From assembly GCA_013202595.1 (NCBI GenBank), contig JABMPV010000233.1, positions 1-6,788 on the forward strand: 6,788 nt of DNA. Direction: 5' to 3'. This document shows, piece by piece, positions 1 to 6,658 of this stretch (within the stretch, counting starts at the first letter, position 1; every line of letters starts with the position of its first letter). The position numbers were made by a program, and so were the translations under genes. Origin of the DNA: a bacterium (GTDB taxonomy: Bacteria > Actinomycetota > Acidimicrobiia > Spongiisociales > UBA11373). Under the pieces are notes generated by a model. It saw only the letters and a list, made by a program, of their open reading frames with translations. It ran no database searches and was not told the origin of the DNA.

Positions 1-1937
1 CCCCGGATGCCCTCCAGGATCGGGTAGACCCTGAGTTGGCGGAGCATCGCCTCGGCGGTGCCCCGCTCGAATGGCGCCACCCTGATCGAGGTGTCACGGA
101 AGACCTCGACGAAGACGCCGCCCATGCCGACCAGGACGATGTGGCCAAAGGTGGGATCTAGTCGTGCGCCCACGATGAGATCTCGACCGCTCCGGAGCAT
201 CGGCTGTACCAGCACACCCTCGACATTCGCATCGGGGGCTCTCTCCGCCAGAGCGCTCATCATCTCCCGATAGGCCGCCCGGACGCTCTCTTCACCTCGC
301 AGGTTCAGCTGAACCCCACCGAAGTCGCTCTTGTGTGAGATCTGCTGGCTGACCACCTTGATCACGACCGGGAAGCCCAGCTCCGCGGCTGCTGCGACTG
401 CCTCGTCCTCCGTGGCGACCAGGCGTGCGTCCACGACTGGCACGCCGTATGCACCGACGATCTCGATCGCCTCCTGGAGCAGCGGGTCGCGGCCTTCCGC
501 CTCTGCTGCAGCCAGGATCGACTCCACGGCGCCCCGGTCTGCTGGGCCTTCGGGCCGCACCGGCGCAGGGATATCCAACTGCCAGTAGTCCCTGAGCGCT
601 GCCAGTGCCCGGACGGCGTCGGATGGCTCATCGAACACGGGGCCGGGCAGAACGTGCTTGAGACGGCTCACCTCACCCGCCGCAGTGTCGGCATGGATGG
701 CGACCGGCTTGCCTGCCCTCCGGGAGACCGCTTCGAGGCGCTCGAAGAGCTCCTGCGATTCCGGGCCCTCCTGACCCGCCATGTACGTGTGCATGAACGC
801 CATGCCGTGTACGTCATCCATCGCGAGCGTCTGCTCTGCGAGGCGCCCGTACACATCGAGGTCGAACAGGTCGCCGAGGTCCATGGGGTTGGTGAGGCGG
901 ATCACTTTTGCACGGAGATGGGTCTGTGCCTCGTCGAGGAAGTCCTGGGGCAGATGGGCCAGTCGCAGGCCGCTCAAATCGATCTGATCCGCTGCGATGA
1001 CCGCGTGACCGCCCGAGCGGGACAGGATTGCCACGTTGTCGCCGCGCATCGCCGGCATCTGCAGCGCCTTCAGATAGTGGACAAGGCTCTCCGTGTCGCG
1101 GAACCGGGCGATTCCTGCCTGGCGGAGGGCCGCATCGACTACGTCGTCGTCTGCTGAGAGCGCCGCCGTGTGAGACGACGCAATGCCCGAAGCAGCCTGG
1201 CCGATATTCGACTTGTGCACCAGGATCGGCTTGTCCGTGCTCCTGGCGAGATCGAGCATCCGTCGACCGTTGCGAATCCCCTCGAGGTACATACAGATGA
1301 TGTCGGTCTCGGGGTCCCCGATCAGGTACTCGAGTACGTCGGTTTCGTCGATGTCGACCTTGTTGCCGACCGACACAATCTTGGCCAGCCCGCTGCCCTC
1401 GGAACCGAGGACATTGAGGATGCTGATGCCGACGCCACCTGATTGGGTCACGAGCGAGATGGCGCCCGCGCTGAGGCCGGGATCGAGCCCGACGAATGCC
1501 GTGGCGAGACCCTTGTGGCGGTTCACCACGCCGATGCCGTTGGGCCCGATGAACCGGATGCCGTGCTCGGCAGCCACTTCAGCGATGCGGTGTTGGAGCG
1601 CGAGACCTTCCGGGCCGGACTCGGCGAAGCCCGCGGTCTCGATGACTGCGCTGCGGATGCCTTTGCGCCCGCATTCGGCCAGGATTTCGGGGACCACAGA
1701 GGCCGGCGTCAGGATGACCGCCAGGTCCACGTGATCGGGGATGTCGCTGACCGACCTGTAGATCCGGCGACCGAAGATGGACCCCCCCTTGGGGCCCACT
1801 TCGTAGACGATCCCGTCGAACCCGAACGACTGCAGATTCGCACTGATCGCCCGCCCGAGATTGTCGGGTGATGTGGACACGCCGATGACGGCGACTGTTT
1901 CGGGGGCGAAGAAGGGACGCATGTCGAGTAGGGCCAT
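1..1937 (-). CDS. ADP-forming acyl-CoA (acetate-CoA) ligase, single chain; C-terminus cut by window edge
   Basis: The frame is open for 645 codons from the ATG at 1937 to the left edge. An in-frame TAG at 1949-1947 leaves this ATG as the first possible start; a second Met (residue 6) is possible. Family enzymes interconvert acyl-CoA + ADP + Pi with acid + CoA + ATP in the cytoplasm through phospho-histidine intermediates. The N-terminal CoA-binding Rossmann part shows VAVIGVS (residues 15-21). The ligase part shows FIGPN (129-133), VTQSGG (163-168), SVGNK (189-193) and SSHTAAL with the expected catalytic His256. The ATP-grasp part starts near residue 485, with IKVVS, then SHKSDFGGV (His535, probably the second phospho-relay histidine), VLVQPM and GMGG. 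Family fusions have about 700 residues, so roughly 50-70 are missing here. His256 argues against a PatZ-type acetyltransferase, which as I recall lacks this histidine, but a C-terminal GNAT domain cannot be excluded. Oddities: Gly134 follows GPN where Cys is common. Substrate is not predictable. Confidence 0.93.
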   Translation of the reverse strand, partial: MALLDMRPFFAPETVAVIGVSTSPDNLGRAISANLQSFGFDGIVYEVGPKGGSIFGRRIYRSVSDIPDHVDLAVILTPASVVPEILAECGRKGIRSAVIETAGFAESGPEGLALQHRIAEVAAEHGIRFIGPNGIGVVNRHKGLATAFVGLDPGLSAGAISLVTQSGGVGISILNVLGSEGSGLAKIVSVGNKVDIDETDVLEYLIGDPETDIICMYLEGIRNGRRMLDLARSTDKPILVHKSNIGQAASGIASSHTAALSADDDVVDAALRQAGIARFRDTESLVHYLKALQMPAMRGDNVAILSRSGGHAVIAADQIDLSGLRLAHLPQDFLDEAQTHLRAKVIRLTNPMDLGDLFDLDVYGRLAEQTLAMDDVHGMAFMHTYMAGQEGPESQELFERLEAVSRRAGKPVAIHADTAAGEVSRLKHVLPGPVFDEPSDAVRALAALRDYWQLDIPAPVRPEGPADRGAVESILAAAEAEGRDPLLQEAIEIVGAYGVPVVDARLVATEDEAVAAAAELGFPVVIKVVSQQISHKSDFGGVQLNLRGEESVRAAYREMMSALAERAPDANVEGVLVQPMLRSGRDLIVGARLDPTFGHIVLVGMGGVFVEVFRDTSIRVAPFERGTAEAMLRQLRVYPILEGIR

Positions 1938-1943
1938 GTCACG

Positions 1944-1949
1944 ACTCTA
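1944..1949 (-). promoter_or_regulatory. Candidate -10 element for a leaderless acyl-CoA ligase mRNA
   Basis: On the minus strand TAGAGT (1949 to 1944) fits the TAnnnT pattern, and the ATG begins seven bases after its last T. That would put the transcript start at the start codon itself. No good Shine-Dalgarno sequence precedes this ATG. Leaderless genes are common in actinobacteria. The -35 side is poor (TTGGAT at 1976-1971, spacing 21), so this is a suggestion only. Confidence 0.35.
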
Positions 1950-2024
1950 GATCGGTCTGCGGGAGCCGGGATCCAACGCCGGAGTGAGGCATCGGCCGGC
2001 GGTTTCTGGTCTCAGATCGCGGGT

Positions 2025-2057
2025 TTGACCGGTTGCGAGCGGTAGGGCCGCTACGCT
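2025..2057 (+). promoter_or_regulatory. Weak candidate promoter for the cold-shock gene
   Basis: TTGACC at 2025-2030 resembles a -35 hexamer and TACGCT at 2052-2057 fits TAnnnT for a -10. The 21-base spacing is longer than the usual 16-19, so at most one of the two is likely to be right. If TACGCT is real, the leader would be about 180 bases, similar in scale to the long leader known for E. coli cspA. Confidence 0.2.
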
Positions 2058-2147
2058 CCAGCGTGCCCGACAGGATACTCGGGCCTCGCAGTATCGATCT
2101 AGCCACCTCTGAACGGGTTACCGCCAGGGTGTTCCTCGGACCTCGCC

Positions 2148-2206
2148 ACTCGAATGTGTCGCGAGCCGCCTTCTCGAGTCGGGTCATCCGCCTCGGGGAT
2201 ACCGAG
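2148..2206 (+). promoter_or_regulatory. Possible hairpins in the cold-shock mRNA leader
   Basis: Two inverted repeats lie upstream of the cold-shock gene. ACTCGA (2148-2153) can pair with TCGAGT (2174-2179) over a 20-base loop. CTCGG (2192-2196) can pair with CCGAG (2202-2206) over a 5-base loop. The 3' arm CCGAG could instead pair with CTCGG copies at 2078-2082 or 2135-2139, giving alternative folds. Short stems like these also occur by chance in GC-rich DNA. Confidence 0.25.
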
Positions 2207-2233
2207 CACGATGCATCGAGCAATACACGACCC

Positions 2234-2240
2234 AGGAGGT
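2234..2240 (+). promoter_or_regulatory. Ribosome binding site of the cold-shock gene
   Basis: AGGAGGT is a near-perfect Shine-Dalgarno sequence ending five bases before the ATG at 2246. It fixes that ATG as the start, against the longer open frame upstream. Confidence 0.85.
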
Positions 2241-2245
2241 CGATC

Positions 2246-2449
2246 ATGGAAAAGACTGGAACCGTCAAGTTCTTCAATGAACAGAAGGGCTTCGGATTCA
2301 TCACGTCACCCGATGGCGATGACGTGTTCGTACACGCGTCCAACATCGCCGGCAGCGGCTACGCCTCGCTGTCCGAGGGCCAGACGGTGATCTACGAAGT
2401 GGCCCCCGGCCGCAAAGGTCCCGAAGCAGTCAACGTCAGGCCTGCCTGA
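2246..2449 (+). CDS. csp: Cold-shock-domain protein (CspA family)
   Basis: A 67-residue single-domain protein, the usual size for the family, that binds single-stranded RNA and DNA and acts as an RNA chaperone in the cytoplasm. The whole length aligns from memory with E. coli CspA: VKFFN (residues 7-11), RNP1 KGFGFI (14-19), RNP2 VFVHAS (27-32), then a GY-SL-EGQ-V stretch and the closing KGPEAVNV. The third aromatic position of RNP2, usually Phe as in VFVHF, is Ala31, which may alter nucleic-acid stacking. The start is set by a strong ribosome binding site. The gene for a small basic protein begins 26 bases after its stop, so the two are probably cotranscribed. Whether it is cold-induced or constitutive cannot be told from sequence. 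Confidence 0.96.
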   Translation: MEKTGTVKFFNEQKGFGFITSPDGDDVFVHASNIAGSGYASLSEGQTVIYEVAPGRKGPEAVNVRPA

Positions 2450-2460
2450 CTTGGCGCAAA

Positions 2461-2465
2461 AGGGG
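2461..2465 (+). promoter_or_regulatory. Ribosome binding site deciding the small-protein start
   Basis: AGGGG, within an A4G4 run at 2458-2465, lies nine bases before the ATG at 2475. The alternative TTG start at 2451, one base after the cold-shock stop, would leave this site inside the coding region, so the ATG is preferred. Confidence 0.5.
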
Positions 2466-2474
2466 CACGAAGGC

Positions 2475-2708
2475 ATGGCCAAGCGCGCCAGGGAGCGATC
2501 CCGTCAGGAGCAGAAAGTAGCCAAGCGCGAACGACGCGAGCAGGCTGCCGCCGCATCTGAAAGTGCAGAAGATGGGCCCGACGAGGCCGTTCTGATGGAG
2601 GAGTTCCGGGTGCTGAGCGAAAGCCACGCAGCCGGGAATATCTCGGACGAGGTTCTCGCCACTGAACGGCACCGCATCTTCGTCGAACTCGGTATCGAGT
2701 CCGACTGA
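2475..2708 (+). CDS. Small basic protein with SHOCT-like C-terminus, downstream of csp
   Basis: A 77-residue protein (85 if the TTG at 2451 is used). Residues 1-27 are strongly basic and probably helical, opening MAKRARERSRQEQK and rich in Arg, Lys, Gln and Glu. A short Ala/Ser and acidic linker follows (about 24-38). The last part, from about residue 40, reads LMEEFRVLSESHAAGNISDE and then an ER-IF-ELGI ending, which resembles the short SHOCT motif (hydrophobic helix, aG-Is-eE turn, second helix). No signal peptide or membrane segment is seen. The basic head could bind nucleic acid and the tail could mediate protein contacts; both are inference. Its position 26 bases behind a cold-shock gene suggests a shared transcript and an RNA-related or ribosome-related role. 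I do not recognise a named family. Confidence 0.8.
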   Translation: MAKRARERSRQEQKVAKRERREQAAAASESAEDGPDEAVLMEEFRVLSESHAAGNISDEVLATERHRIFVELGIESD

Positions 2709-2743
2709 GTGTGAGGCCGAACCGGCCCGGACACCACACAACG

Positions 2744-2777
2744 CTACGCGGCTCGGAGCCATGCTCCGGCCGCGTAG
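2744..2777. terminator. Strong stem-loop between convergent genes, probable bidirectional terminator
   Basis: CTACGCGGC (2744-2752) pairs perfectly with GCCGCGTAG (2769-2777). Inside it CGGAGC (2754-2759) pairs with GCTCCG (2763-2768), with one bulged T (2753) and a three-base loop. The fifteen-pair stem sits between the stop of the small protein (2708) and the stop of the M16 gene (2799). There is no real T run on either side, as is common for actinobacterial terminators. Confidence 0.75.
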
Positions 2778-2798
2778 TCGCGTCCGCTCGGCCGGCGA

Positions 2799-5777
2799 TC
2801 AGCCGGTGAAGTCCTCAGGGACCAGTTCGATCTGGATGTAGTCCTCGAGCGAGATGAGCTCCCTGGCGAGAGCCCTGACGTCTTGGACCGTCGCATCCAG
2901 GGTCCGCTGGTACTCCAGGAAGACGTCCTCAGCGCTCTCCGCAGGACGTTGCATGTAGAACGTCAGGAGGTCGATGAGCTGCTCGTTGCTGAACAGTTCC
3001 AGGTCGCGAGTGCGCTGCTCCTGGGCGATGAGCAACTCGTCGACGGTCGGCCCGTTGTCACGGAGATCCATGAGATCGGCGATCACCTCGGCGGCGATGT
3101 CTTCCAGATCGTTCGGGTCTGCACTGATCGAGATCGACAGTTCGATGATCTGCAGTGGGTCGTCCACGAGTGTCAGCCGGGTAGCCGGCGAGTAGGTGGC
3201 CGACAGCTCCTCTCGAATGCGCTCGGTGAGACGCTGGCGAATCACGAGGTCCAGAAGTTCGGCATGGACCCTGGTGACGGGGTCGAGTTCGATGGGCGCA
3301 TCCCACCACAGTGAGATCTCACCGAATTCGCCGGCACCGGCTCTCACGATGGAGCGGTCGATTCCCTCGGTGCGGTCACTGCGGACATTGGCCGGAGCTT
3401 CATGGGTCCCCGCAGACGGGAGAGTCCCCAAATAGCGTCGAACGAGATCCTCGGTCGCAACCGGATCGAAATCGCCTGTGATCACATATACGAAGTCGCC
3501 GGCATCTGCGAAGCGCTCCCTGAAGACCTCCAGGCCCCTGTCGAGGTCGAACGTGTCGAGATCCTCGACGAGGGGCAGCGGCAGGAACCGTGGATCGCCG
3601 ACGAAACGGATGTCGGCATGTTCAGTCGCCACTGCGAGCTGCGGCGTCGATGCCGGGTCCTCGGCGAATGGCCTGATCTCATCCATGGTGAGATCCAGTC
3701 CAATGGAGTCGGCTCTCGGAGCGGTCGCATACAGGTGCAGGAGCTGGAACAGCGTCTCGATCTCATCGACTGCCGCCTGGCCGAAGAAGCCCTCGGTCGT
3801 CTCGTCGATGTAGGGGGTGATGTAGACCACCCGTCCGCTGAGGTACCGCTCCATCGTGAGCTGGCTGTAGTCGCCGACACCGCTACTGGCGATCACATCG
3901 CTGATCAGCCGGGCTTCGGTGGCGTCCTCCTCGGGAACCAGCGACCATCCGCCCAGGCTGCTGCCACCGACCACGACCACGTCTTCGACGATGGTCGTCG
4001 GCAGCAGGATCACTCTGACACCGTTGTCCAGTGTGAGCACCTCGATCGTCGTGGCGGGCAGCGGGACGTTGCTGACGATCTCAGCCGGCTCCGGTGCATC
4101 CATCAGTTGGTCGATCGTCTCGACGGTGTCGATGCGCTCCTCGATGTTGGAGGTTCGCACCCTCTCGAGGATTGCCGCGAGGTCGTCCTCTGTGGGCAGC
4201 AGTGCGGCATCGTCCTCAGGCCCCACCACGATCACGAACGGCTCAGTGGCCTGGATGCTGGCCCTGAACGTGGCCTCCACCTGCTCCACGGTCATCTCCT
4301 CGAGAAGTCGCCGCTCCAAATCCACCGTATGGCGGGCCGTGTCGATCGGAGAGTTGCTCAGGTAGTGATCGACGTACCTCGCGGCGTACTCGGCGTCCTG
4401 GGTGGTGCCGCTGCGGTCGTATGCGGCATCCACGAGACTCTGCTCCGCAAGGATCGCCCGCTCGAGCTCGCTCGGGGTGAAGCCGTGGACCAGCGCTCGC
4501 TCGACTTCACCGAGGAGGGCCTCCGCGGTCTCGGCGAGCTCATCGGGATCCGCCGAGGCGGCCAGACCCGGGCTCCGCTGGGTGCGGACCAGCGGGTTCA
4601 TCGCAAACGAGGGATTGAAGAAGACGGTCGAGCCACCGAGAGCGTCGTCCTGCAGGCGCTGCACCAGGATGGCCCAGCCGAGGTCGAAGGCCCTCTCCTG
4701 TCGGACCGCGCCCACGGTGCCTTCCGGGAGCTCCGGGAGCGCATAGTTCAGCTCCACGAACGACTGTTGATACTCGGGATCGGCAAGGATGAAGAACGCC
4801 GGCTCGGTGAGGGCATGGGTGAAGAGCTCGGGCCGGGGCGGGCCATCCACGGCGGGGAGGTCACTGAAGATCTCGACGATGAGATCCTCCACCTCGGAGA
4901 GATCGAAGTCCCCAACGGCCACTATTGCCATGTTGTCCGTGCGGTACCAGACGTCATAGAAGGCCCGCAGCGCCTCGGGCGTCGTCGCCTCCAGCGTCTC
5001 CGGGCCCGCCAGGGTGTCGTGACCTTCGTACGGGGATCCGGCCAGCAGCGCTTCGATCACGCCTGCGAAGTATCGGCCGCCGAAGCTCTGCGATCGGAGG
5101 CGCCACTCTTCGAGCAACACGCCGCGCTCGAGGTCGACCTCCTCCGGGTCGATGGTGGCCGCACTCGCCCACTCACGAAGGACATCGAACCCGGCGGGCA
5201 GCAACTCCGCCCTGTCGGTGGGCAGCGTCAGTTCGTAGACGGTCTCCTCGAGGCTCGTGTACGCATTGATGTCCGGTCCGAACTCCGACCCGAACCTCTG
5301 TAACACCTGGATCAACTCGTTGGCCGGGTACTTCTCCGTCCCGTTGAACAGCATGTGCTCGAGGTAGTGGGCGCCACCGCTCTGATCGTCCTGTTCCTCG
5401 ACCGAACCGGCGCCGACGACGAGCCGCAACTCGGCTCTCACTCCCGGCCGGTCGTTGGCGCGGATGTAGTAGACGAGACCGTTGTCGAGCACACCCGTCT
5501 TGACGGCGAAGTCCATCGGGATCACATCGTCGTCGTCATCGAAGGTCGGGATCTCCGCCTCGGGCCGCGCCACGATCGTCGTGGTGGTGGTCGTGGTCGG
5601 AGGAACCGTGGTGGTCGTCGACGTCGAGGTGGTAGTGGACGGCGGAGTCGTCGTCGACGTGACCGGAGCCGTGGTCGTCGTGGTCTCCGCAGTCGACGAA
5701 GTGCAGGCCGCCATGATGAGACAGAGAGCCAAAGGTACGACTGTTCTCGCCGTCCCGGGAATCAGCCGTGCCCGCAT
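2799..5777 (-). CDS. M16-family zinc metallopeptidase, predicted lipoprotein (PqqL-like)
   Basis: A 992-residue protein with both halves of an M16 (pitrilysin/insulinase) peptidase in one chain, a length close to E. coli PqqL. Residues 1-25 form a signal peptide ending in a lipobox-like MAAC, so Cys25 is probably lipidated and the enzyme faces outward. A Thr-rich stalk (26-67) and an acidic run D80-D84 follow. The active half starts near 95 (LDNGL) and has the inverted zinc motif HYLEH (His137, Glu140, His141) in a GGAHYLEHMLFNGTEKYP context. Glu217 and Glu224 show the family's E-x6-E spacing, Glu224 being the likely third zinc ligand. The second half starts near 580 (TLDNGVRVILLP), has no HxxEH, and keeps the substrate-binding Arg855-x6-Tyr862 pair. 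All catalytic elements are present, so it is probably an active peptidase; substrates are unknown. The start is supported by GGAGG five bases upstream. Confidence 0.95.
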   Translation of the reverse strand: MRARLIPGTARTVVPLALCLIMAACTSSTAETTTTTAPVTSTTTPPSTTTSTSTTTTVPPTTTTTTTIVARPEAEIPTFDDDDDVIPMDFAVKTGVLDNGLVYYIRANDRPGVRAELRLVVGAGSVEEQDDQSGGAHYLEHMLFNGTEKYPANELIQVLQRFGSEFGPDINAYTSLEETVYELTLPTDRAELLPAGFDVLREWASAATIDPEEVDLERGVLLEEWRLRSQSFGGRYFAGVIEALLAGSPYEGHDTLAGPETLEATTPEALRAFYDVWYRTDNMAIVAVGDFDLSEVEDLIVEIFSDLPAVDGPPRPELFTHALTEPAFFILADPEYQQSFVELNYALPELPEGTVGAVRQERAFDLGWAILVQRLQDDALGGSTVFFNPSFAMNPLVRTQRSPGLAASADPDELAETAEALLGEVERALVHGFTPSELERAILAEQSLVDAAYDRSGTTQDAEYAARYVDHYLSNSPIDTARHTVDLERRLLEEMTVEQVEATFRASIQATEPFVIVVGPEDDAALLPTEDDLAAILERVRTSNIEERIDTVETIDQLMDAPEPAEIVSNVPLPATTIEVLTLDNGVRVILLPTTIVEDVVVVGGSSLGGWSLVPEEDATEARLISDVIASSGVGDYSQLTMERYLSGRVVYITPYIDETTEGFFGQAAVDEIETLFQLLHLYATAPRADSIGLDLTMDEIRPFAEDPASTPQLAVATEHADIRFVGDPRFLPLPLVEDLDTFDLDRGLEVFRERFADAGDFVYVITGDFDPVATEDLVRRYLGTLPSAGTHEAPANVRSDRTEGIDRSIVRAGAGEFGEISLWWDAPIELDPVTRVHAELLDLVIRQRLTERIREELSATYSPATRLTLVDDPLQIIELSISISADPNDLEDIAAEVIADLMDLRDNGPTVDELLIAQEQRTRDLELFSNEQLIDLLTFYMQRPAESAEDVFLEYQRTLDATVQDVRALARELISLEDYIQIELVPEDFTG
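5577..5702 (-). repeat. Threonine-rich low-complexity stalk within the M16 gene
   Basis: Residues 26-67 of the M16 protein contain 26 Thr among 42 residues, with Ser and Pro making up much of the rest. The codons are mainly ACC and ACG in changing order, so the DNA is a degenerate triplet repeat and not a clean tandem array. It directly follows the lipidated Cys25 and probably acts as an extended, perhaps glycosylated, spacer through the cell wall. Its mirror image on the plus strand makes a spurious poly-Val frame. Confidence 0.85.
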
Positions 5778-5780
5778 ATG

Positions 5781-5787
5781 CCCCTCC
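5781..5787 (-). promoter_or_regulatory. Ribosome binding site of the M16 gene
   Basis: Read on the minus strand this is GGAGGGG, with the GGAGG core five bases from the ATG at 5777. It supports the start that yields the lipoprotein signal peptide. Confidence 0.75.
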
Positions 5788-5809
5788 GTCGTGAGTTCCG
5801 AGTCGTCCG

Positions 5810-5815
5810 ATACTA
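5810..5815 (-). promoter_or_regulatory. Weak candidate -10 element upstream of the M16 gene
   Basis: In the 71-base gap between the dehydrogenase-like and M16 genes, the minus strand carries TAGTAT (5815 to 5810), a fair -10 match. No convincing -35 lies at 16-19 bases. The M16 gene may therefore have its own promoter or be read through from the gene before it. Confidence 0.2.
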
Positions 5816-5848
5816 CGGGAGCCTCGCGTCACGGCATCGGATGAACCC

Positions 5849-6658
5849 TCAGCCTTCGTCGGTGAGATCCTCGATGCGCTCCTCGTACACGACGCCGTGA
5901 AGGGAGAGGCCGTCGAGGAGGTACGAGACGCAGCCGGGAACCCTCCCCAGATACTCCGGCGGCGAGATGCCAGTGCGGTCGTAGAGGCCGTCTCTGATCA
6001 AGCGAACCGTCGTCGTGGCCGTATACCCCGTCGTACGGGCCATCGATGTGGTGCCCGTCGAGTGGTCGAACCGATCCAGCATGTCGTAGACGAAGCGCTT
6101 CCGGCGGCCGTCCTTGCGCCCCGCGACGATGATCTCGAGAACCGTTATGTCGCCCTCACCCGGCTGCAGCTTCCACATCGGGAACAGCAGTCGCGCGGTC
6201 AGGTCCACCGGCCGAACCATTTGTCCATCCACCGACATGGGCTCCTCCGAGAGGAACCCCGACTCACGCAGCATCGCCATCTTCTCGATGTGCCCGGGGA
6301 ATCGGAGGGTCTTCTCCTTCATGTCCGGCGCCCCGATCGTCTCGATCAGCGTGCGCAGCCCGTCGGTGTTGAAGGCCTCGAGTGTCCCGATGCCGGGGAA
6401 GTCGATCAGTTCGGGGTCGGAGAGCGCCGGTCGGGTCACCAGGCTGCCGTTCTCCAGGTAGCGCGCAGGCCTCGTGTACTCCTCGATCACGTCGATGGGT
6501 GAGAACACCGCCTTGTACTCCCAAGGCCAGGTGCGGACCTCGGGCAATCCGCCGACGTACACCAGTACGCTCTCGACGGTATCGAGAATGCGTGCGGCCC
6601 GACCGATCAGTGCGCTCCCCATCCCCGGGAACACACCGCAGTCGATCACGGCGGTCAC
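5849..6658 (-). CDS. Saccharopine-dehydrogenase-family protein lacking the N-terminal Rossmann part; possible truncated gene
   Basis: A 269-residue frame from a GTG at 6658. The conserved core of the saccharopine dehydrogenase family is clear: VIDCGVFPGMG (residues 4-14), VGGLPE (35-40), WEYKAVFSPIDVIEEY (46-61), EAFNTDGLRTL (94-104), TLRFPGHIEKM (117-127) and TGTTSMARTTGYTA (201-214), ending with ISPPEYLGR. Family members link amino-acid and keto-acid metabolism using NAD(P) and usually have about 370-400 residues, with a Rossmann nucleotide-binding domain of some 110 residues first. That part is absent. Upstream of the GTG the same frame still reads family-like FLARALAKERG, then meets TGA at 6706-6704. 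AAGGAG (6670-6665) lies six bases before the GTG, so translation from there is possible. It is either an N-terminally truncated relic or a shortened but expressed protein. Without the nucleotide-binding part, dehydrogenase activity is doubtful. The M16 gene follows 71 bases downstream on the same strand. Confidence 0.8.
   Translation of the reverse strand: MTAVIDCGVFPGMGSALIGRAARILDTVESVLVYVGGLPEVRTWPWEYKAVFSPIDVIEEYTRPARYLENGSLVTRPALSDPELIDFPGIGTLEAFNTDGLRTLIETIGAPDMKEKTLRFPGHIEKMAMLRESGFLSEEPMSVDGQMVRPVDLTARLLFPMWKLQPGEGDITVLEIIVAGRKDGRRKRFVYDMLDRFDHSTGTTSMARTTGYTATTTVRLIRDGLYDRTGISPPEYLGRVPGCVSYLLDGLSLHGVVYEERIEDLTDEG

Larger units (their letters stand above)
1950..2245. other. Divergent intergenic region, no gene recognised
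   Basis: About 296 bases separate the starts of the acyl-CoA ligase (minus) and cold-shock (plus) genes. The cold-shock frame stays open upstream to about 2033, but that extension shows no cold-shock homology and has no good start signal, whereas the ATG at 2246 has a near-perfect ribosome binding site. I read the stretch as promoters plus a long 5' leader. Confidence 0.6.

Noticed and set aside
654..1871. Several plus-strand frames of 90-183 codons
   Set aside because: They are antisense to the continuous acyl-CoA ligase frame, which I translated from 1937 to the left edge without a stop and which shows conserved motifs throughout.
2033..2245. Extended N-terminus of the cold-shock protein
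   Set aside because: The frame is open upstream, but the added 71 residues are outside the cold-shock fold and the strong ribosome binding site at 2234-2240 points to the ATG at 2246.
1939..2346. A 135-codon minus-strand frame across the intergenic region and cold-shock gene
   Set aside because: It overlaps the cold-shock gene on the other strand and its product has no recognisable features.
3402..5303. A 633-codon open frame on the plus strand
   Set aside because: It lies entirely opposite the M16 gene, whose protein shows clear family motifs. The plus-strand product is Arg-, Glu- and His-rich without recognisable domains, as expected for an antisense shadow in GC-rich DNA.
5577..5702. A possible tandem repeat or CRISPR-like array
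   Set aside because: The periodicity is three bases and comes from Thr codons; there are no spaced direct repeats.
5482..5844. A plus-strand frame with poly-Val runs
   Set aside because: It is the antisense image of the Thr-rich stalk codons of the M16 gene (ACC/ACG read as GGT/CGT and GTG/GTC in other frames).
5897..6502. A 201-codon plus-strand frame
   Set aside because: It is antisense to the saccharopine-dehydrogenase-like gene, which carries the recognisable motifs.
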